Below the pieces are notes generated by a model. The model did no database searches, was not told the origin of the DNA, and was given only the letters and a program-made list of their open reading frames with translations. DNA of 64,000 nt. It comes from Roseibium porphyridii (GTDB lineage Bacteria; Pseudomonadota; Alphaproteobacteria; Rhizobiales; Stappiaceae). Below are positions 1-9,109 of this stretch, one piece after another. The stretch is taken from NCBI RefSeq assembly GCF_026191725.2, contig NZ_CP120863.1, forward strand, positions 2,150,001 to 2,214,000. Reading direction: 5' to 3'. The translations under genes were made by a program, and so were the position numbers. Every line of letters begins with the position of its first letter. Within the stretch, counting starts at the first letter, position 1.

Positions 1-2168
1 CGGGTCGCGCGCGTCCTTCCGAAATCCTGGCCGTCACGTTCACCAACAAGGCGGCGCGGGAAATGAAAGAGCGCATCGCGGGCTTTGTTGGCGGTAACGT
101 CGAAGGCATGGCCTGGCTCGGGACGTTCCACTCGATCTGCGTCAAGATTCTGCGAAAACACGCCGAACTTGTCGGGCTTAAATCCAGCTTTTCCATTCTC
201 GACACGGATGATCAGATCCGTTTGATCAAGCAGATCATTCAAGCCGAGGGACTGGATGACAAGCGTTGGACAGCCCGTGCGTTTGCAGGAATGCTCGATG
301 GCTGGAAAAACCGTGCGCTTGGACCAGCCGACATTCCCGAAGGCGAGGCGCGCGCATTTGCCAATGGCAAGGGGCGCAAGCTTTACGAGGAGTATCAGGA
401 GCGTTTATCGATCCTCAACGCCGCGGATTTTGGCGATTTGCTGCTGCATGTCATCACACTTTTCAAGACCCGGCCGGATGTTCTGAAGGACTATCAGCAC
501 CGGTTTCGCTATATGCTGGTCGATGAGTATCAGGACACGAACATTGCACAGTATCTCTGGCTGCGACTGCTGGCGCAGGGCAACCCGAATGTGTGCTGCG
601 TAGGCGACGATGACCAGTCGATTTATGGCTGGCGCGGGGCGGAAGTTGATAACATTTTGCGCTTTGAACATGATTTCAAGGGCGCCGAGGTTGTCCGTCT
701 TGAGCGGAACTACCGGTCCACCAGTCATATTCTGGCCGCGGCTTCCCATCTCATTTCCTTCAACGAAGGGCGGCTCGGCAAAACGCTTTTCACTGATTTC
801 AACGAGCCGGATCATGATCTGGTTTCAGTCGCTTCCGTTTGGGACTCAGAAGAAGAAGCCCGCACCATCGGCGACGAAATTGAGGCGCTGCAGTCCAAAG
901 AGCATGTTCTCAATCAAATGGCGGTGCTCGTCCGTGCTTCCTTCCAGATGCGCGAGTTTGAAGATCGTTTTGTAACCCTGGGATTGAACTATCGGGTGAT
1001 TGGTGGTCCCAGGTTTTACGAACGCATGGAAATTCGCGATGCCATGGCCTATTTCCGGTGCGTCGCGCAGCCGGCAGATGACCTGGCATTTGAACGCATC
1101 GTCAATACGCCGAAGCGTGGACTGGGTGACGCCACACTCAAACTCGTTCATGGCCTTGCCCGTGCCGAACGCATTCCTCTGATGCAGGCCGCAGCGCAAT
1201 TGATCGACACCGAAGAGCTGAAGCCGAAGCCTCGCAATGCACTCAAAAATGTGCTCGACAATTTCGAGCGCTGGCGGAACCAGCTTGAACAGGTCAAACA
1301 CACTGAACTTGCCGAAATCATTCTGGACGAGAGCGGTTACACGGAAATGTGGCGTCAGGACCGGTCGGCCGAGGCGCCTGGAAGGCTCGACAACCTGAAA
1401 GAACTCGTTCGCTCCATGGACGAGTTTGAATCTCTCAGCGGCTTTCTGGAGCATATCTCGCTGGTGATGGATCGGGACAGTGCGGATGCAAGCGACGCCG
1501 TTTCCATCATGACACTGCATTCGGCCAAGGGGCTCGAGTTCGACACTGTGTTCTTGCCGGGATGGGAAGAAGGTCTCTTTCCCCACCAGCGTGCCCTCGA
1601 TGAGAGTGGCCGGGCAGGGCTGGAGGAGGAGCGCAGGCTTGCCTATGTCGGCATTACCCGCGCCAAGAAACGGGCAAAGATCTACTTTGCCTCCAATCGC
1701 CGGATTCATGGATTGTGGCAATCCACGGTGCCTTCCAGGTTCCTGGACGAATTGCCAGCGGATCACGTCGAGATTGCCGAACCGTCTTCAAATTATGGCG
1801 GGTATGCAGGTGGCGGTTATGGGCCATCGCGTTTTGACAACAATGACCCTTTCGAACGCGGCAGTTATTCGACGCCCGGCTGGCAGCGGGCACAGCGCGC
1901 CAAGCAAAACTCGGACGGTTTTTCAGAAGGTGGTGGACGCGGTTACAAATCCGCCCGCATGAAGCGGCAGGGACCTTTGACCATAGAAGGAGAGCTTGTT
2001 GCAAAATCCGTCAGCGAAACACCGTCGGAATTCTCCCTCGGTGAGAGGGTTTTCCATATCAAGTTCGGTTATGGCGCGATCAAATCGATCGAAGGAAACA
2101 AGCTGACCATCGATTTTGAGAAGGCCGGTGTGAAGAAGGTCATCGACAGTTTCGTGGAACGGCATTGA
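1..2168 (+). CDS. UvrD/PcrA-type ATP-dependent DNA helicase (5' end outside window)
   Basis: Superfamily 1A 3'-5' DNA helicase acting in DNA repair and replication restart. The reading frame is open to the left edge (codons begin at base 3), so the N-terminus with the Walker A lysine is missing. The first visible residues are motif Ia, AVTFTNKAAREM. Further helicase motifs follow in order: DEYQDTN (motif II), GDDDQSIYGWRGA (III), the RNYRS block (IV), TLHSAKGLEF (V) and YVGITRAKKR (VI). A low-complexity Gly/Tyr/Ser stretch precedes a C-terminal domain (GERVFHIKFGYG) typical of PcrA/UvrD tails, which bind RNA polymerase in known members. The ATG at 63 is internal and not the start. The family assignment is firm; whether it is UvrD or PcrA by name is a matter of nomenclature. 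Confidence 0.95.
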   Translation, partial: GRARPSEILAVTFTNKAAREMKERIAGFVGGNVEGMAWLGTFHSICVKILRKHAELVGLKSSFSILDTDDQIRLIKQIIQAEGLDDKRWTARAFAGMLDGWKNRALGPADIPEGEARAFANGKGRKLYEEYQERLSILNAADFGDLLLHVITLFKTRPDVLKDYQHRFRYMLVDEYQDTNIAQYLWLRLLAQGNPNVCCVGDDDQSIYGWRGAEVDNILRFEHDFKGAEVVRLERNYRSTSHILAAASHLISFNEGRLGKTLFTDFNEPDHDLVSVASVWDSEEEARTIGDEIEALQSKEHVLNQMAVLVRASFQMREFEDRFVTLGLNYRVIGGPRFYERMEIRDAMAYFRCVAQPADDLAFERIVNTPKRGLGDATLKLVHGLARAERIPLMQAAAQLIDTEELKPKPRNALKNVLDNFERWRNQLEQVKHTELAEIILDESGYTEMWRQDRSAEAPGRLDNLKELVRSMDEFESLSGFLEHISLVMDRDSADASDAVSIMTLHSAKGLEFDTVFLPGWEEGLFPHQRALDESGRAGLEEERRLAYVGITRAKKRAKIYFASNRRIHGLWQSTVPSRFLDELPADHVEIAEPSSNYGGYAGGGYGPSRFDNNDPFERGSYSTPGWQRAQRAKQNSDGFSEGGGRGYKSARMKRQGPLTIEGELVAKSVSETPSEFSLGERVFHIKFGYGAIKSIEGNKLTIDFEKAGVKKVIDSFVERH

Positions 2169-2192
2169 GGGCTGCCCGATCTCGGCATTTTG

Positions 2193-2759
2193 CTAAAGAT
2201 CCGTGCCCTTCGGTTTGATCAGCAGGTTTCTCTCATTCAGATATGGATGAATCTCGACAGCTTCTCCCAGTAGCTTTTGACCGAGCTTTGCGCGTCCCAT
2301 GCTGAGGAAGATCATCGCTTTGCCTGAGAGGGCCCCAAAGTGCCTGGGTTCGAGCTCCAGCACACGGTCAATGTCTTCAAGGCTTTCGTCGTAGTTGCCT
2401 TGCAAAAACAACACGAAGGCGCGCTGGTTCCAACCTTCCGAATAGTCCGGTGCTTCTTTCACCACTTCATCAAGGATGTCTTTTGCACCTTGAAAGTCAT
2501 AGATGCCGCGCCGGCTCATGGCCTCATCAATGCGTTCTCGTATGGCTGGATTCGGGGCAGCGTTCAGCCAGGATTCCCAGATCTGGTTCTCGATCTTCTT
2601 GGCTTCCACTTCATTGGGAGCATTCTTGAGAGCGCGGAACAATGTGTCCTGCTCTGTTGTCGCATTGGCGGCCTGCGGTGGAACAGTCAGAAGCATTATA
2701 GCCGTGGCAATGGCGGCCATAACCCAATACGGAGAGTGGTTTCTCGCAAGTGTGGACAT
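2193..2759 (-). CDS. Exported tetratricopeptide-repeat protein
   Basis: A 188-residue protein. An N-terminal hydrophobic segment (about residues 13-32, WVMAAIATAIMLLTV) followed by PPQAANA looks like a Sec signal peptide, so a periplasmic location is likely. Residues of about 85-165 form two TPR-like units, e.g. DYSEGWNQRAFVLFLQGNYD and the following LEPRHFGALSGKAMIFLSMG. TPR proteins are protein-protein adaptors, and no enzymatic role is visible. It is convergent with the helicase (24-base gap) and divergent from prmA. Specific partner unknown. Confidence 0.82.
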   Translation of the reverse strand: MSTLARNHSPYWVMAAIATAIMLLTVPPQAANATTEQDTLFRALKNAPNEVEAKKIENQIWESWLNAAPNPAIRERIDEAMSRRGIYDFQGAKDILDEVVKEAPDYSEGWNQRAFVLFLQGNYDESLEDIDRVLELEPRHFGALSGKAMIFLSMGRAKLGQKLLGEAVEIHPYLNERNLLIKPKGTDL

Positions 2760-2900
2760 GGATCCTCCCGTTTCTCTCTTCTTTAGAGATGGGGCGGAAC
2801 AGGGATTTGCCCAGACTTTTGCTGAGGCTCCACTGGAATGTGAATGGCCGGGCCGCTATACCGCTGGCCTTGTGGCCATTTCAACAAGGCGTGAGCGAAC

Positions 2901-3791
2901 ATGAAAACCATTCGGGTGCAGATTACAGCCGAGGAACTGGAAGCCAAACGAATTTCTGACATTCTGGAACGTGCATTCGAGGATGAAGGCAATCCGGTGA
3001 CGGTTTACGAGGCTTCGTCTGACGGGAGGGTCTGGGCAGCTGAGGTTCTGTTGTTTGAGGTTTCGCCCGAGGAAGCAGAGGCAACTGTTCGCGATCGCGT
3101 TGGTGCCGACGCATTTGCCGCTCCGCTTGAAGCTGAGGAACTGCCTGATATCAACTGGGTTGAAAAGAGCCTGGAAGGACTTAAGCCAGTTCGGGCCGGG
3201 CGGTTTCTGGTTCATGGAAGCCACGACCGGGACAAGGTCCTGCCGGGCGCTATCGGGCTGGAGATCGAGGCAGCTCTTGCGTTTGGAACCGGACATCACG
3301 GGACCACTGCAGGATGCCTGGAGGAAATTGATCGGCTGCTTTCACTGCGTGAGTATGACAGCATCCTGGATTTGGGCACCGGCACAGGCGTTCTTGCGAT
3401 TGCTGCTGCATTGAAATCCAGACAAATCGTGCTGGCCACAGACATCGACCCGGTCGCTACCCAGACTGCTCTTCAAAACGCCCGTCTCAACGGCGCAAGT
3501 CATCTGGTCCGTGGGTTTACGGCAAACGGCATGGAGGACCGACGTTTCGGACTTTACGGTCCGTTCGACCTCGTGATTGCCAACATATTGGCGCGACCCT
3601 TGATGAAAATGGCCAAATCCATTGGGCAACAGATGACCCAAACAGCGACACTGGTCCTGTCCGGTCTTCGCGTGGAAGACGGGCCCAGGATCCTGTTCGC
3701 TTATCGATGCCAGGGATTTGTGCTGGACCGACGGCGTGAGAAAGATGGTTGGTTGACACTCACACTGGTGCGCGGCCGTAATTTGGCCTGA
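2901..3791 (+). CDS. prmA: Ribosomal protein L11 methyltransferase
   Basis: SAM-dependent methyltransferase that trimethylates ribosomal protein L11 in the cytoplasm. The 296-residue length matches the family. The N-terminal half is the substrate-recognition domain. SAM motif I (ILDLGTGTGVLAIAA) lies near residue 155, the acidic ribose-binding residue is in ATDIDPVA, and the catalytic-region motif NILARPL is near residue 226. The segment FGTGHHGTT just before motif I is a PrmA hallmark. The start ATG is the first in frame; the upstream SD is weak (GGCGTGAGCGAAC). Neighbours do not suggest an operon. Confidence 0.95.
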   Translation: MKTIRVQITAEELEAKRISDILERAFEDEGNPVTVYEASSDGRVWAAEVLLFEVSPEEAEATVRDRVGADAFAAPLEAEELPDINWVEKSLEGLKPVRAGRFLVHGSHDRDKVLPGAIGLEIEAALAFGTGHHGTTAGCLEEIDRLLSLREYDSILDLGTGTGVLAIAAALKSRQIVLATDIDPVATQTALQNARLNGASHLVRGFTANGMEDRRFGLYGPFDLVIANILARPLMKMAKSIGQQMTQTATLVLSGLRVEDGPRILFAYRCQGFVLDRRREKDGWLTLTLVRGRNLA

Positions 3792-3832
3792 AGCGCATCG
3801 ATATGCCTATTTTGGCCCCGTGAAACAACAAA

Positions 3833-3861
3833 AAAGCCCGCCGTGACAAACGGCGAGCTTT
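3833..3861 (-). terminator. Rho-independent terminator of the DUF1127 gene
   Basis: A 12-bp hairpin with one mismatch (AAAGCCCGCCGT / ACGGCGAGCTTT, loop GACAA). On the minus strand it is followed by a run of six T, so it terminates the minus-strand small gene. On the plus strand there is only a short T run, so action on prmA is doubtful. Confidence 0.8.
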
Positions 3862-3911
3862 AGAATGTGCACAGTTCTCTATCTTGTCCTGAGCCCAAAC
3901 CGGCAATCAGA

Positions 3912-4109
3912 TCAGAAGCCAGTGGTCGTAGACCCTTCACGCTCAAGCTCATCACGGTCATAGCCGTGTGCAGCGAGCGTCGCGTCGTCGAGAGACAGCA
4001 GGTAACCGTTGACATAGCGGCGTGCCTGAACAGAGCGGGCCTCAACCATGCGATCGAATGCGCGGCGCATGAAGCCGTTGCGGGTGGATGTCGTCGTTTT
4101 CATGGTCAT
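3912..4109 (-). CDS. Small DUF1127 protein
   Basis: A 65-residue basic protein with the DUF1127 C-terminal pattern (RRYVNGYLLSLDDATLAAHGYDRDEL). Members of this family in alphaproteobacteria are short Arg-rich proteins. Some have been linked to phosphate, RNA or stress physiology, but no biochemical activity can be assigned from this sequence. The ATG at 4109 (MTMKTT) was chosen because GGGATTGAG lies a few bases upstream; 4103 is the alternative. The longer frame reaching 4244 has no SD and is unlike the family. It is a monocistronic gene with its own terminator and a palindrome-rich promoter region. Confidence 0.8.
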   Translation of the reverse strand: MTMKTTTSTRNGFMRRAFDRMVEARSVQARRYVNGYLLSLDDATLAAHGYDRDELEREGSTTTGF

Positions 4110-4238
4110 TTTCTCAATCCCATTTGGAGTTTTGAGAGCTTCCCTAGGGAGCCACGTCTTTCTTGTTGTGTTGATCCCTATATGCGCCTTTGCCGTTGAG
4201 TCTGGTAGGCCTGATTGCGCATGACTGCTCTGCGTCTC

Positions 4239-4281
4239 TCGCATATGCGAAATAGATGGTGCATCGCACTGTAGGTGCGAT
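4239..4281. promoter_or_regulatory. Palindromes between DUF1127 gene and aminopeptidase gene
   Basis: The 249-base divergent gap holds a perfect 12-bp palindrome TCGCATATGCGA (4239-4250) and a 7-bp hairpin ATCGCAC/GTGCGAT (4263-4281, loop TGTAG). A third palindrome, TCCCTAGGGA (4141-4150), sits in the presumed 5' UTR of the DUF1127 gene. The spacing fits operators for one or both divergent genes. The regulator is unknown and this is inference from symmetry only. Confidence 0.35.
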
Positions 4282-4358
4282 TTTCATTCTCGTTTGGGTG
4301 CTTGGGAGGAAAAATTATCTGGCTTGATCCCTAGCTGCGGGCAAATTACCGTGCCGCC

Positions 4359-6173
4359 ATGTTTCAATCTTTTGAAGATCTCAGCGATCCTTCCTGCGGA
4401 GCGCCGCATGCGGCTCTCCTGCGGGCTGAACTTGGCCGTCTTGGCCTAGATGGCTTTTTGATACCGCGTGCCGACGCCCATCAGGGTGAATATGTGCCCC
4501 CACATGATTGCCGGCTTCAGTGGTTGACCGGATTTACAGGTTCGGCGGGAGTTGCAGCAGTACTCGATGATCAGGCAGCTATTTTCGTCGATGGTCGATA
4601 CACTATCCAGGTGCGTGAGCAGGTCGATATGGCAGTGTTTCCGGCTGCACACTTGATTACCGATCCCGTCACGGCGTGGCTCGCATCCAGATTGAAGCCC
4701 GGGCAAAAACTTGGTGTCGACGCGATGCTTCATACGGTTCGTGAAGTGCGCCGGCTTCGGAAAGTCTGCGAGACTGCGGGCGCGGAGCTTGTGACGCTGG
4801 ATGAAAATCCGATCGATGCGATCTGGATCGACCGACCGGAACCTCCGCTCGGTAAGGTAAAGCTTTATCCCCTGGAACTCGCCGGGAAGGCATCTGAGGG
4901 CAAAATTGCCGAAATTCAGGCAGCGCTTTCGGAAAAGAAGGCAGATGCCTGTGTGCTGACCCAGCCCGATTCAATCGCCTGGTTGCTGAATATCCGTGGC
5001 TCTGATGTCACTCACACGCCTTTGCCTTTGTCGTTCGCAACTGTTCCGTCAACCGGCAAACCGTCTCTTTATATCGACAGTCGCAAGCTTTCCAACTCGG
5101 TGCGCGATGCACTTTCCGAACTGACCGATCTGGCTGAACCCGGTGAGTTTATGGAAGGGCTCAAAGCGCTTGGCCGAGACGGCGCAAGCGTCATGATTGA
5201 CCCATCGCTGGCAGGCATCGGCATTGCAGATGCAATAAGCGATGCCGGAGGATCCTTGATCGAAGCTCAGGACCCGGTGCTTTTGCCGAAGGCAGTCAAG
5301 AACGATGTGGAGCTGAAGGGTGCTCGCGAGGCCCATATCCGCGATGCTGCGGCCTATATCAAGTTCTTGTGCTGGTTCGACGAGGAAGCTCCGAAAGGCG
5401 AACTGGACGAAATTGGTGTTGCTGAAAAACTTGAGGAATTTCGGCGGGACACCGGTGTTCTGAAAGACATTTCCTTCGATACGATCTCCGGTGCCGGGCC
5501 GAATGGTGCCATTTGCCACTACAGGGTCAGCCATAGCAGCAACTTGAAAATTCCGATGGGAAAACCGTTCCTCATCGATTCTGGTGCGCAGTTCGAAGAC
5601 GGAACAACCGATATCACCCGCACGCTTGCGGTGGGCGACGTTACGGCTGACATGAAAAGGCACTATACGCTCGTGCTGAAAGGCCATATCGCCATTTCGA
5701 CCGCGCGTTTTCCGGAAGGGACGACCGGCGCTCAACTCGATACGCTCGCCAGGATCGATCTCTGGCAGGCCGGGCTCGATTTCGATCACGGCACGGGTCA
5801 TGGGGTGGGGGCCTACCTCAGTGTCCATGAAGGACCACAGCGCATCGCCAAGACGGGCACAGCCCCTTTGAAGCCAGGTATGATCCTGTCGAACGAACCT
5901 GGTTATTACCCGGCTGGAGAATACGGTATCCGGATTGAAAACCTGGAGATCGTTACCGAAGCACGGGACATAGCCGGAGGTGAGCGACCGATGCTGGGGT
6001 TTGAAACGATCACCTTGGTCCCGATGGACCTTCGACTGGTGGATGTTACCCTCTTGACCGACAAGGAGCGCTCTTGGCTGAACCGCTATCATGATCGTGT
6101 GCGTGGCGAGATAGGCCCATTGGTGGGGGCAAAAGAACGCATCTGGCTGGAACAAGCCACAAAGACAATCTAG
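4359..6173 (+). CDS. M24 family Xaa-Pro aminopeptidase (long form)
   Basis: Metallopeptidase removing N-terminal residues that precede proline. At 604 residues it is the three-domain aminopeptidase P form: two creatinase-N-like domains (about 20-150 and 160-310), then the pita-bread M24 domain (about 320-540) and a C-terminal extension. Metal ligands can be followed: Asp in LIDSGAQFED and DITRT, His in GTGHGVGAYLSVHEGP, Glu in LSNEPGYY and in IRIENLEIV. No signal peptide is present, so it is cytoplasmic. The start is the first ATG in frame (CCGCC precedes it, no clear SD). It appears monocistronic, with PhyH following about 75 bases later on the same strand. Confidence 0.92.
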   Translation: MFQSFEDLSDPSCGAPHAALLRAELGRLGLDGFLIPRADAHQGEYVPPHDCRLQWLTGFTGSAGVAAVLDDQAAIFVDGRYTIQVREQVDMAVFPAAHLITDPVTAWLASRLKPGQKLGVDAMLHTVREVRRLRKVCETAGAELVTLDENPIDAIWIDRPEPPLGKVKLYPLELAGKASEGKIAEIQAALSEKKADACVLTQPDSIAWLLNIRGSDVTHTPLPLSFATVPSTGKPSLYIDSRKLSNSVRDALSELTDLAEPGEFMEGLKALGRDGASVMIDPSLAGIGIADAISDAGGSLIEAQDPVLLPKAVKNDVELKGAREAHIRDAAAYIKFLCWFDEEAPKGELDEIGVAEKLEEFRRDTGVLKDISFDTISGAGPNGAICHYRVSHSSNLKIPMGKPFLIDSGAQFEDGTTDITRTLAVGDVTADMKRHYTLVLKGHIAISTARFPEGTTGAQLDTLARIDLWQAGLDFDHGTGHGVGAYLSVHEGPQRIAKTGTAPLKPGMILSNEPGYYPAGEYGIRIENLEIVTEARDIAGGERPMLGFETITLVPMDLRLVDVTLLTDKERSWLNRYHDRVRGEIGPLVGAKERIWLEQATKTI

Positions 6174-6248
6174 TATTGCCGGAGCCAGAGAAATCCGGCT
6201 TCGTTTCGAAAATTATTTAATTGCAGTTTGCTATCGATAGGTGACCTC

Positions 6249-7283
6249 GTGCGCGCCGCAGAAATACTGAAGATGCCTTATTACGCCGCGGCTTTGGCAA
6301 CCGGGGCGAAATCGTTTCGTGACAATCCGATCATAGGCAGCCGACGCCTGAATGAGGCCGGGCTTCACGTGCGCCGTATCAAACTTGCGGAAAAGCTGGC
6401 GGATTTTCGTCGACGCCAACTCAAACATTTGCTGCCAGAAGAAGACCGGATCGCTTATGAGCGCGATGGTTTCATAGCAAAGCCAGGGCTTTTAACGGAT
6501 GATGAACTTGCGGGCATTCGGCAGGAAGTCGAGACGACGCGCTTCCATGCATGGGATATGCGTCAAGGCAATGCTGTAACGCGTTTTATTCCGCTGCCAC
6601 CGAATGTTTTGAAAGACCTTCCGTTTCTGAAAGCGCTTGTGTGGAGCAAGTCGTTTCAGAACGGCCTGCGGTATCTGGCTTCCACCAATGGGGATCCGTT
6701 GGTCTATCTTCATATCGTGATGACCGACCCGGACAGCAAAAAGCGTGCTGATCCGCAAACGGCTTTTCATTCCGATACATTCCATCAGACCGCCAAATCC
6801 TGGTTTTTTCTCTACGATATTGACGATGCGGAAGGGCCATTCACCTATATTCCGGGGTCTCATCGTCTTACCAAAGAACGGTTGAATTGGGAGCGAGAGC
6901 AAAGCCTGGTCGCAGCGCATGCCACAAACCGACATCACGCTGGTGGTTCACTACGACTAGAAGGTTCGAATGTGGAACAATTGGGGTACCGACAGCCTGT
7001 TCGGTTCGCGGTTCCGGGAAATACGCTCGTCGTGGCTGATACGCACGGTTTTCATGCGCGGGCATCGAGTGACCGTCCCTCAGTAAGGGTCGGTATTTAT
7101 GGTTCCTTGCGTCGCAATCCGTTCCTTCCCTGGGCAGGTCTTGATCCGCTCAATCTGCCGGGTATTCGAGGACAACAGGCTCGACTGTTTGTTGCCATGA
7201 AAGATCGAGAGGCACGGAAGAACGGGCGCGCCTCACATATGTATGCCGGTAAGGTTCTGCCAACGGAACCGCCAGCGTCTTAA
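6249..7283 (+). CDS. Phytanoyl-CoA dioxygenase (PhyH) family protein
   Basis: Fe(II)/2-oxoglutarate-dependent oxygenase fold, about 344 residues. The iron-binding HxD lies in HSDTFHQT and the distal His in ADTHGFHARAS, with the 2-oxoglutarate-binding Arg nearby in SSDRPSVRVG. The PhyH superfamily hydroxylates diverse small molecules, and the substrate here cannot be told. Start choice: the GTG at 6249 has AGGTGA four bases upstream. A TTG at 6228 in the same frame gives seven extra residues but lacks an SD. It is convergent with the ClC gene (20-base gap). Confidence 0.82.
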   Translation: MRAAEILKMPYYAAALATGAKSFRDNPIIGSRRLNEAGLHVRRIKLAEKLADFRRRQLKHLLPEEDRIAYERDGFIAKPGLLTDDELAGIRQEVETTRFHAWDMRQGNAVTRFIPLPPNVLKDLPFLKALVWSKSFQNGLRYLASTNGDPLVYLHIVMTDPDSKKRADPQTAFHSDTFHQTAKSWFFLYDIDDAEGPFTYIPGSHRLTKERLNWEREQSLVAAHATNRHHAGGSLRLEGSNVEQLGYRQPVRFAVPGNTLVVADTHGFHARASSDRPSVRVGIYGSLRRNPFLPWAGLDPLNLPGIRGQQARLFVAMKDREARKNGRASHMYAGKVLPTEPPAS

Positions 7284-7303
7284 GAATCTGGCACGTCCAA
7301 GTG

Positions 7304-8947
7304 TCAGTTGTGCTCTTCCTTCGTGGCCTTGATCAACGCGGCGTTGAAATAGCGCAGGCCTCTCACGTGCCGGGCCGTACCAATAACCTTGGTGGCATCG
7401 CCCTTGCGCACCACTGGGAGTGCCGCCTTGCCGCAGGAATCAAAGCTTTTCAGGGCACTTTCCAGCGAATCCGTGTCGTGTAGATAGGGACCGTCTTCAC
7501 CTGGATTGAAAATACGCTCTTCTTCCTTTTCCGGAGGCGGATCCATGAAGTCGCGAACCTTTACGGTCTCACTCAGGAACTGGTGAACGCCTTCGTTCAC
7601 GAAGCAGCCGCGCATCCCCAATTGCCAATGAAAATAGGATTTGCCGTGAACGGCCTGCGTCAGTCCGGTTGATATCGAAACTGCAAGCAGCAAGGCTATG
7701 GAGAGGGCATAACCACCGGTCAGCTCGAACACGATCACTGTTGTTGAAAATGGCGCTCCAAGCACCGCAGCAGCAACTGCTCCCATGCCAAGGATCGCAT
7801 ATAGACCATGGCTGGACGCCATTTCCGGAAAAGCGGAGGCTGCGATCAGTCCAAAGGCGCCACCTGTCATGGCGCCTAGATAGAGGGACGGCGAAAATAT
7901 GCCGCCGCCGAACCGGGAGGCAAGGGTGATGGCTGTTGCGGCGGTCTTGACCACAAGAAGCGTGAGCATGGTCTGAATTGTCAGCTCGTGTTTCAGAGCA
8001 AGGTCGGTCGCCTCATATCCAACGCCGAGAACTTCCGGAAAGAAGATGCCAATTGCACCGACAGCCAGACCGCCAAGCACCGGACGGAACCACAACGGCA
8101 TTGAGATGTTACGTGCGGTCCAGTCCGTGCCAATCAATGCGAATTGAAATGCGATAGCCACGGCTGCACAAGTCAGCCCCAGAAGAGCGAACGCGGGGAT
8201 CTCCAGATAAGAGGAAATCTCATATTGGGGAATTTCAAACGCGGCGACATTCCCGAACCAGAGCCGGGATAGCAACGTCCCAACCACCGATGCCAGAACA
8301 ATGGGTACGAAGGCCGAAACAGCGTAGTGGCCGAGTACAACTTCATGGGCGAACAAAACGCCGGCAATGGGAGCGTTGAACGACGCAGAGACGCCGCTGG
8401 CGACCGCGCAGGCCAGCATCACGCGTCGTCCGGCGTCCGGCAGATTGAAGAAATTGCAAACAGCAGTGCCGAGCGTTGCGCCCAGATGAACAACAGGTCC
8501 TTCGCGTCCGGCGCTTGCGCCGCCTCCGAGAGAAATGGCTGTGACAACCGCGGACCAGAGGCCTGCGCTGAGTGGCAAGCCCCGCCCGCCATGCGCACGT
8601 GCCTCAATCACGTCAGCCACGCCCCCTGCGCGCTGTTGAGGGTGGAAACGATGAAGGATCCAACCAACAAGCAGTCCCGCGAACGCCGGTGCCAGCAAGA
8701 TGACCCACCAGGGTTGTTGCCGTGCTGCCTGAATGGTCAACTCGGTAACCGTTCCAAGCCAAGGCCATTGGATCAACCCGATTGCCGTCCGAAAGGCAAT
8801 TGCAGCAAAAGCCACCAACGCGCCGACGGCAATAGCCAAGAACCAGATGAGAGGGAGTTTGTTGCCGCGAAACTGGCGCAGGTTTGGAGTTATCCAGCTG
8901 ATGAGGATTTTGGGAAGCTGACCGGCTGTTTCTATTATTTTACGCAT
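7304..8947 (-). CDS. ClC family chloride channel/transporter with C-terminal CBS-like region
   Basis: A 547-residue integral membrane protein of the ClC family with ten or more hydrophobic helices. Selectivity-filter and gate motifs are visible: SAGREGPVVHLGA carries the gating glutamate, and GGGIFSPSLYLGA is the GxFxP element. The tail (about residues 450-547, KVRDFMDP onward and a weak VIGTARHVRGL) resembles a single or degenerate CBS region. Where CLC-ec1 has the inner proton-pathway glutamate (LFIIEEM), this protein reads LFAHEVV, i.e. Val, as in channel-type ClCs. Whether it works as channel or exchanger is therefore an inference. There is no operon partner. Confidence 0.9.
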   Translation of the reverse strand: MRKIIETAGQLPKILISWITPNLRQFRGNKLPLIWFLAIAVGALVAFAAIAFRTAIGLIQWPWLGTVTELTIQAARQQPWWVILLAPAFAGLLVGWILHRFHPQQRAGGVADVIEARAHGGRGLPLSAGLWSAVVTAISLGGGASAGREGPVVHLGATLGTAVCNFFNLPDAGRRVMLACAVASGVSASFNAPIAGVLFAHEVVLGHYAVSAFVPIVLASVVGTLLSRLWFGNVAAFEIPQYEISSYLEIPAFALLGLTCAAVAIAFQFALIGTDWTARNISMPLWFRPVLGGLAVGAIGIFFPEVLGVGYEATDLALKHELTIQTMLTLLVVKTAATAITLASRFGGGIFSPSLYLGAMTGGAFGLIAASAFPEMASSHGLYAILGMGAVAAAVLGAPFSTTVIVFELTGGYALSIALLLAVSISTGLTQAVHGKSYFHWQLGMRGCFVNEGVHQFLSETVKVRDFMDPPPEKEEERIFNPGEDGPYLHDTDSLESALKSFDSCGKAALPVVRKGDATKVIGTARHVRGLRYFNAALIKATKEEHN

Positions 8948-9109
8948 CAGTCATGGCACATGGAGCGGAATTCCTGCTTTTGCGCATTTTGCCCGAGTCG
9001 CAGCAAATAACTAGTCGCCCGACGACACTTTGAACGTTAAATCGCGTCACAAAACTTCAATTTTGAGAAAAGGTTGCCTCGAGAGCGATATCCTGATGCT
9101 TGGCAGACC

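Noticed and set aside
846..1766. Long minus-strand open frame (306 codons) inside the helicase gene
   Set aside because: It is antisense to a fully conserved UvrD/PcrA sequence, with no SD and no recognisable protein family.
5049..6155. 368-codon minus-strand frame inside the aminopeptidase gene
   Set aside because: Shadow of the conserved M24 domain on the other strand; its composition (Arg/His/Cys-rich) is not protein-like.
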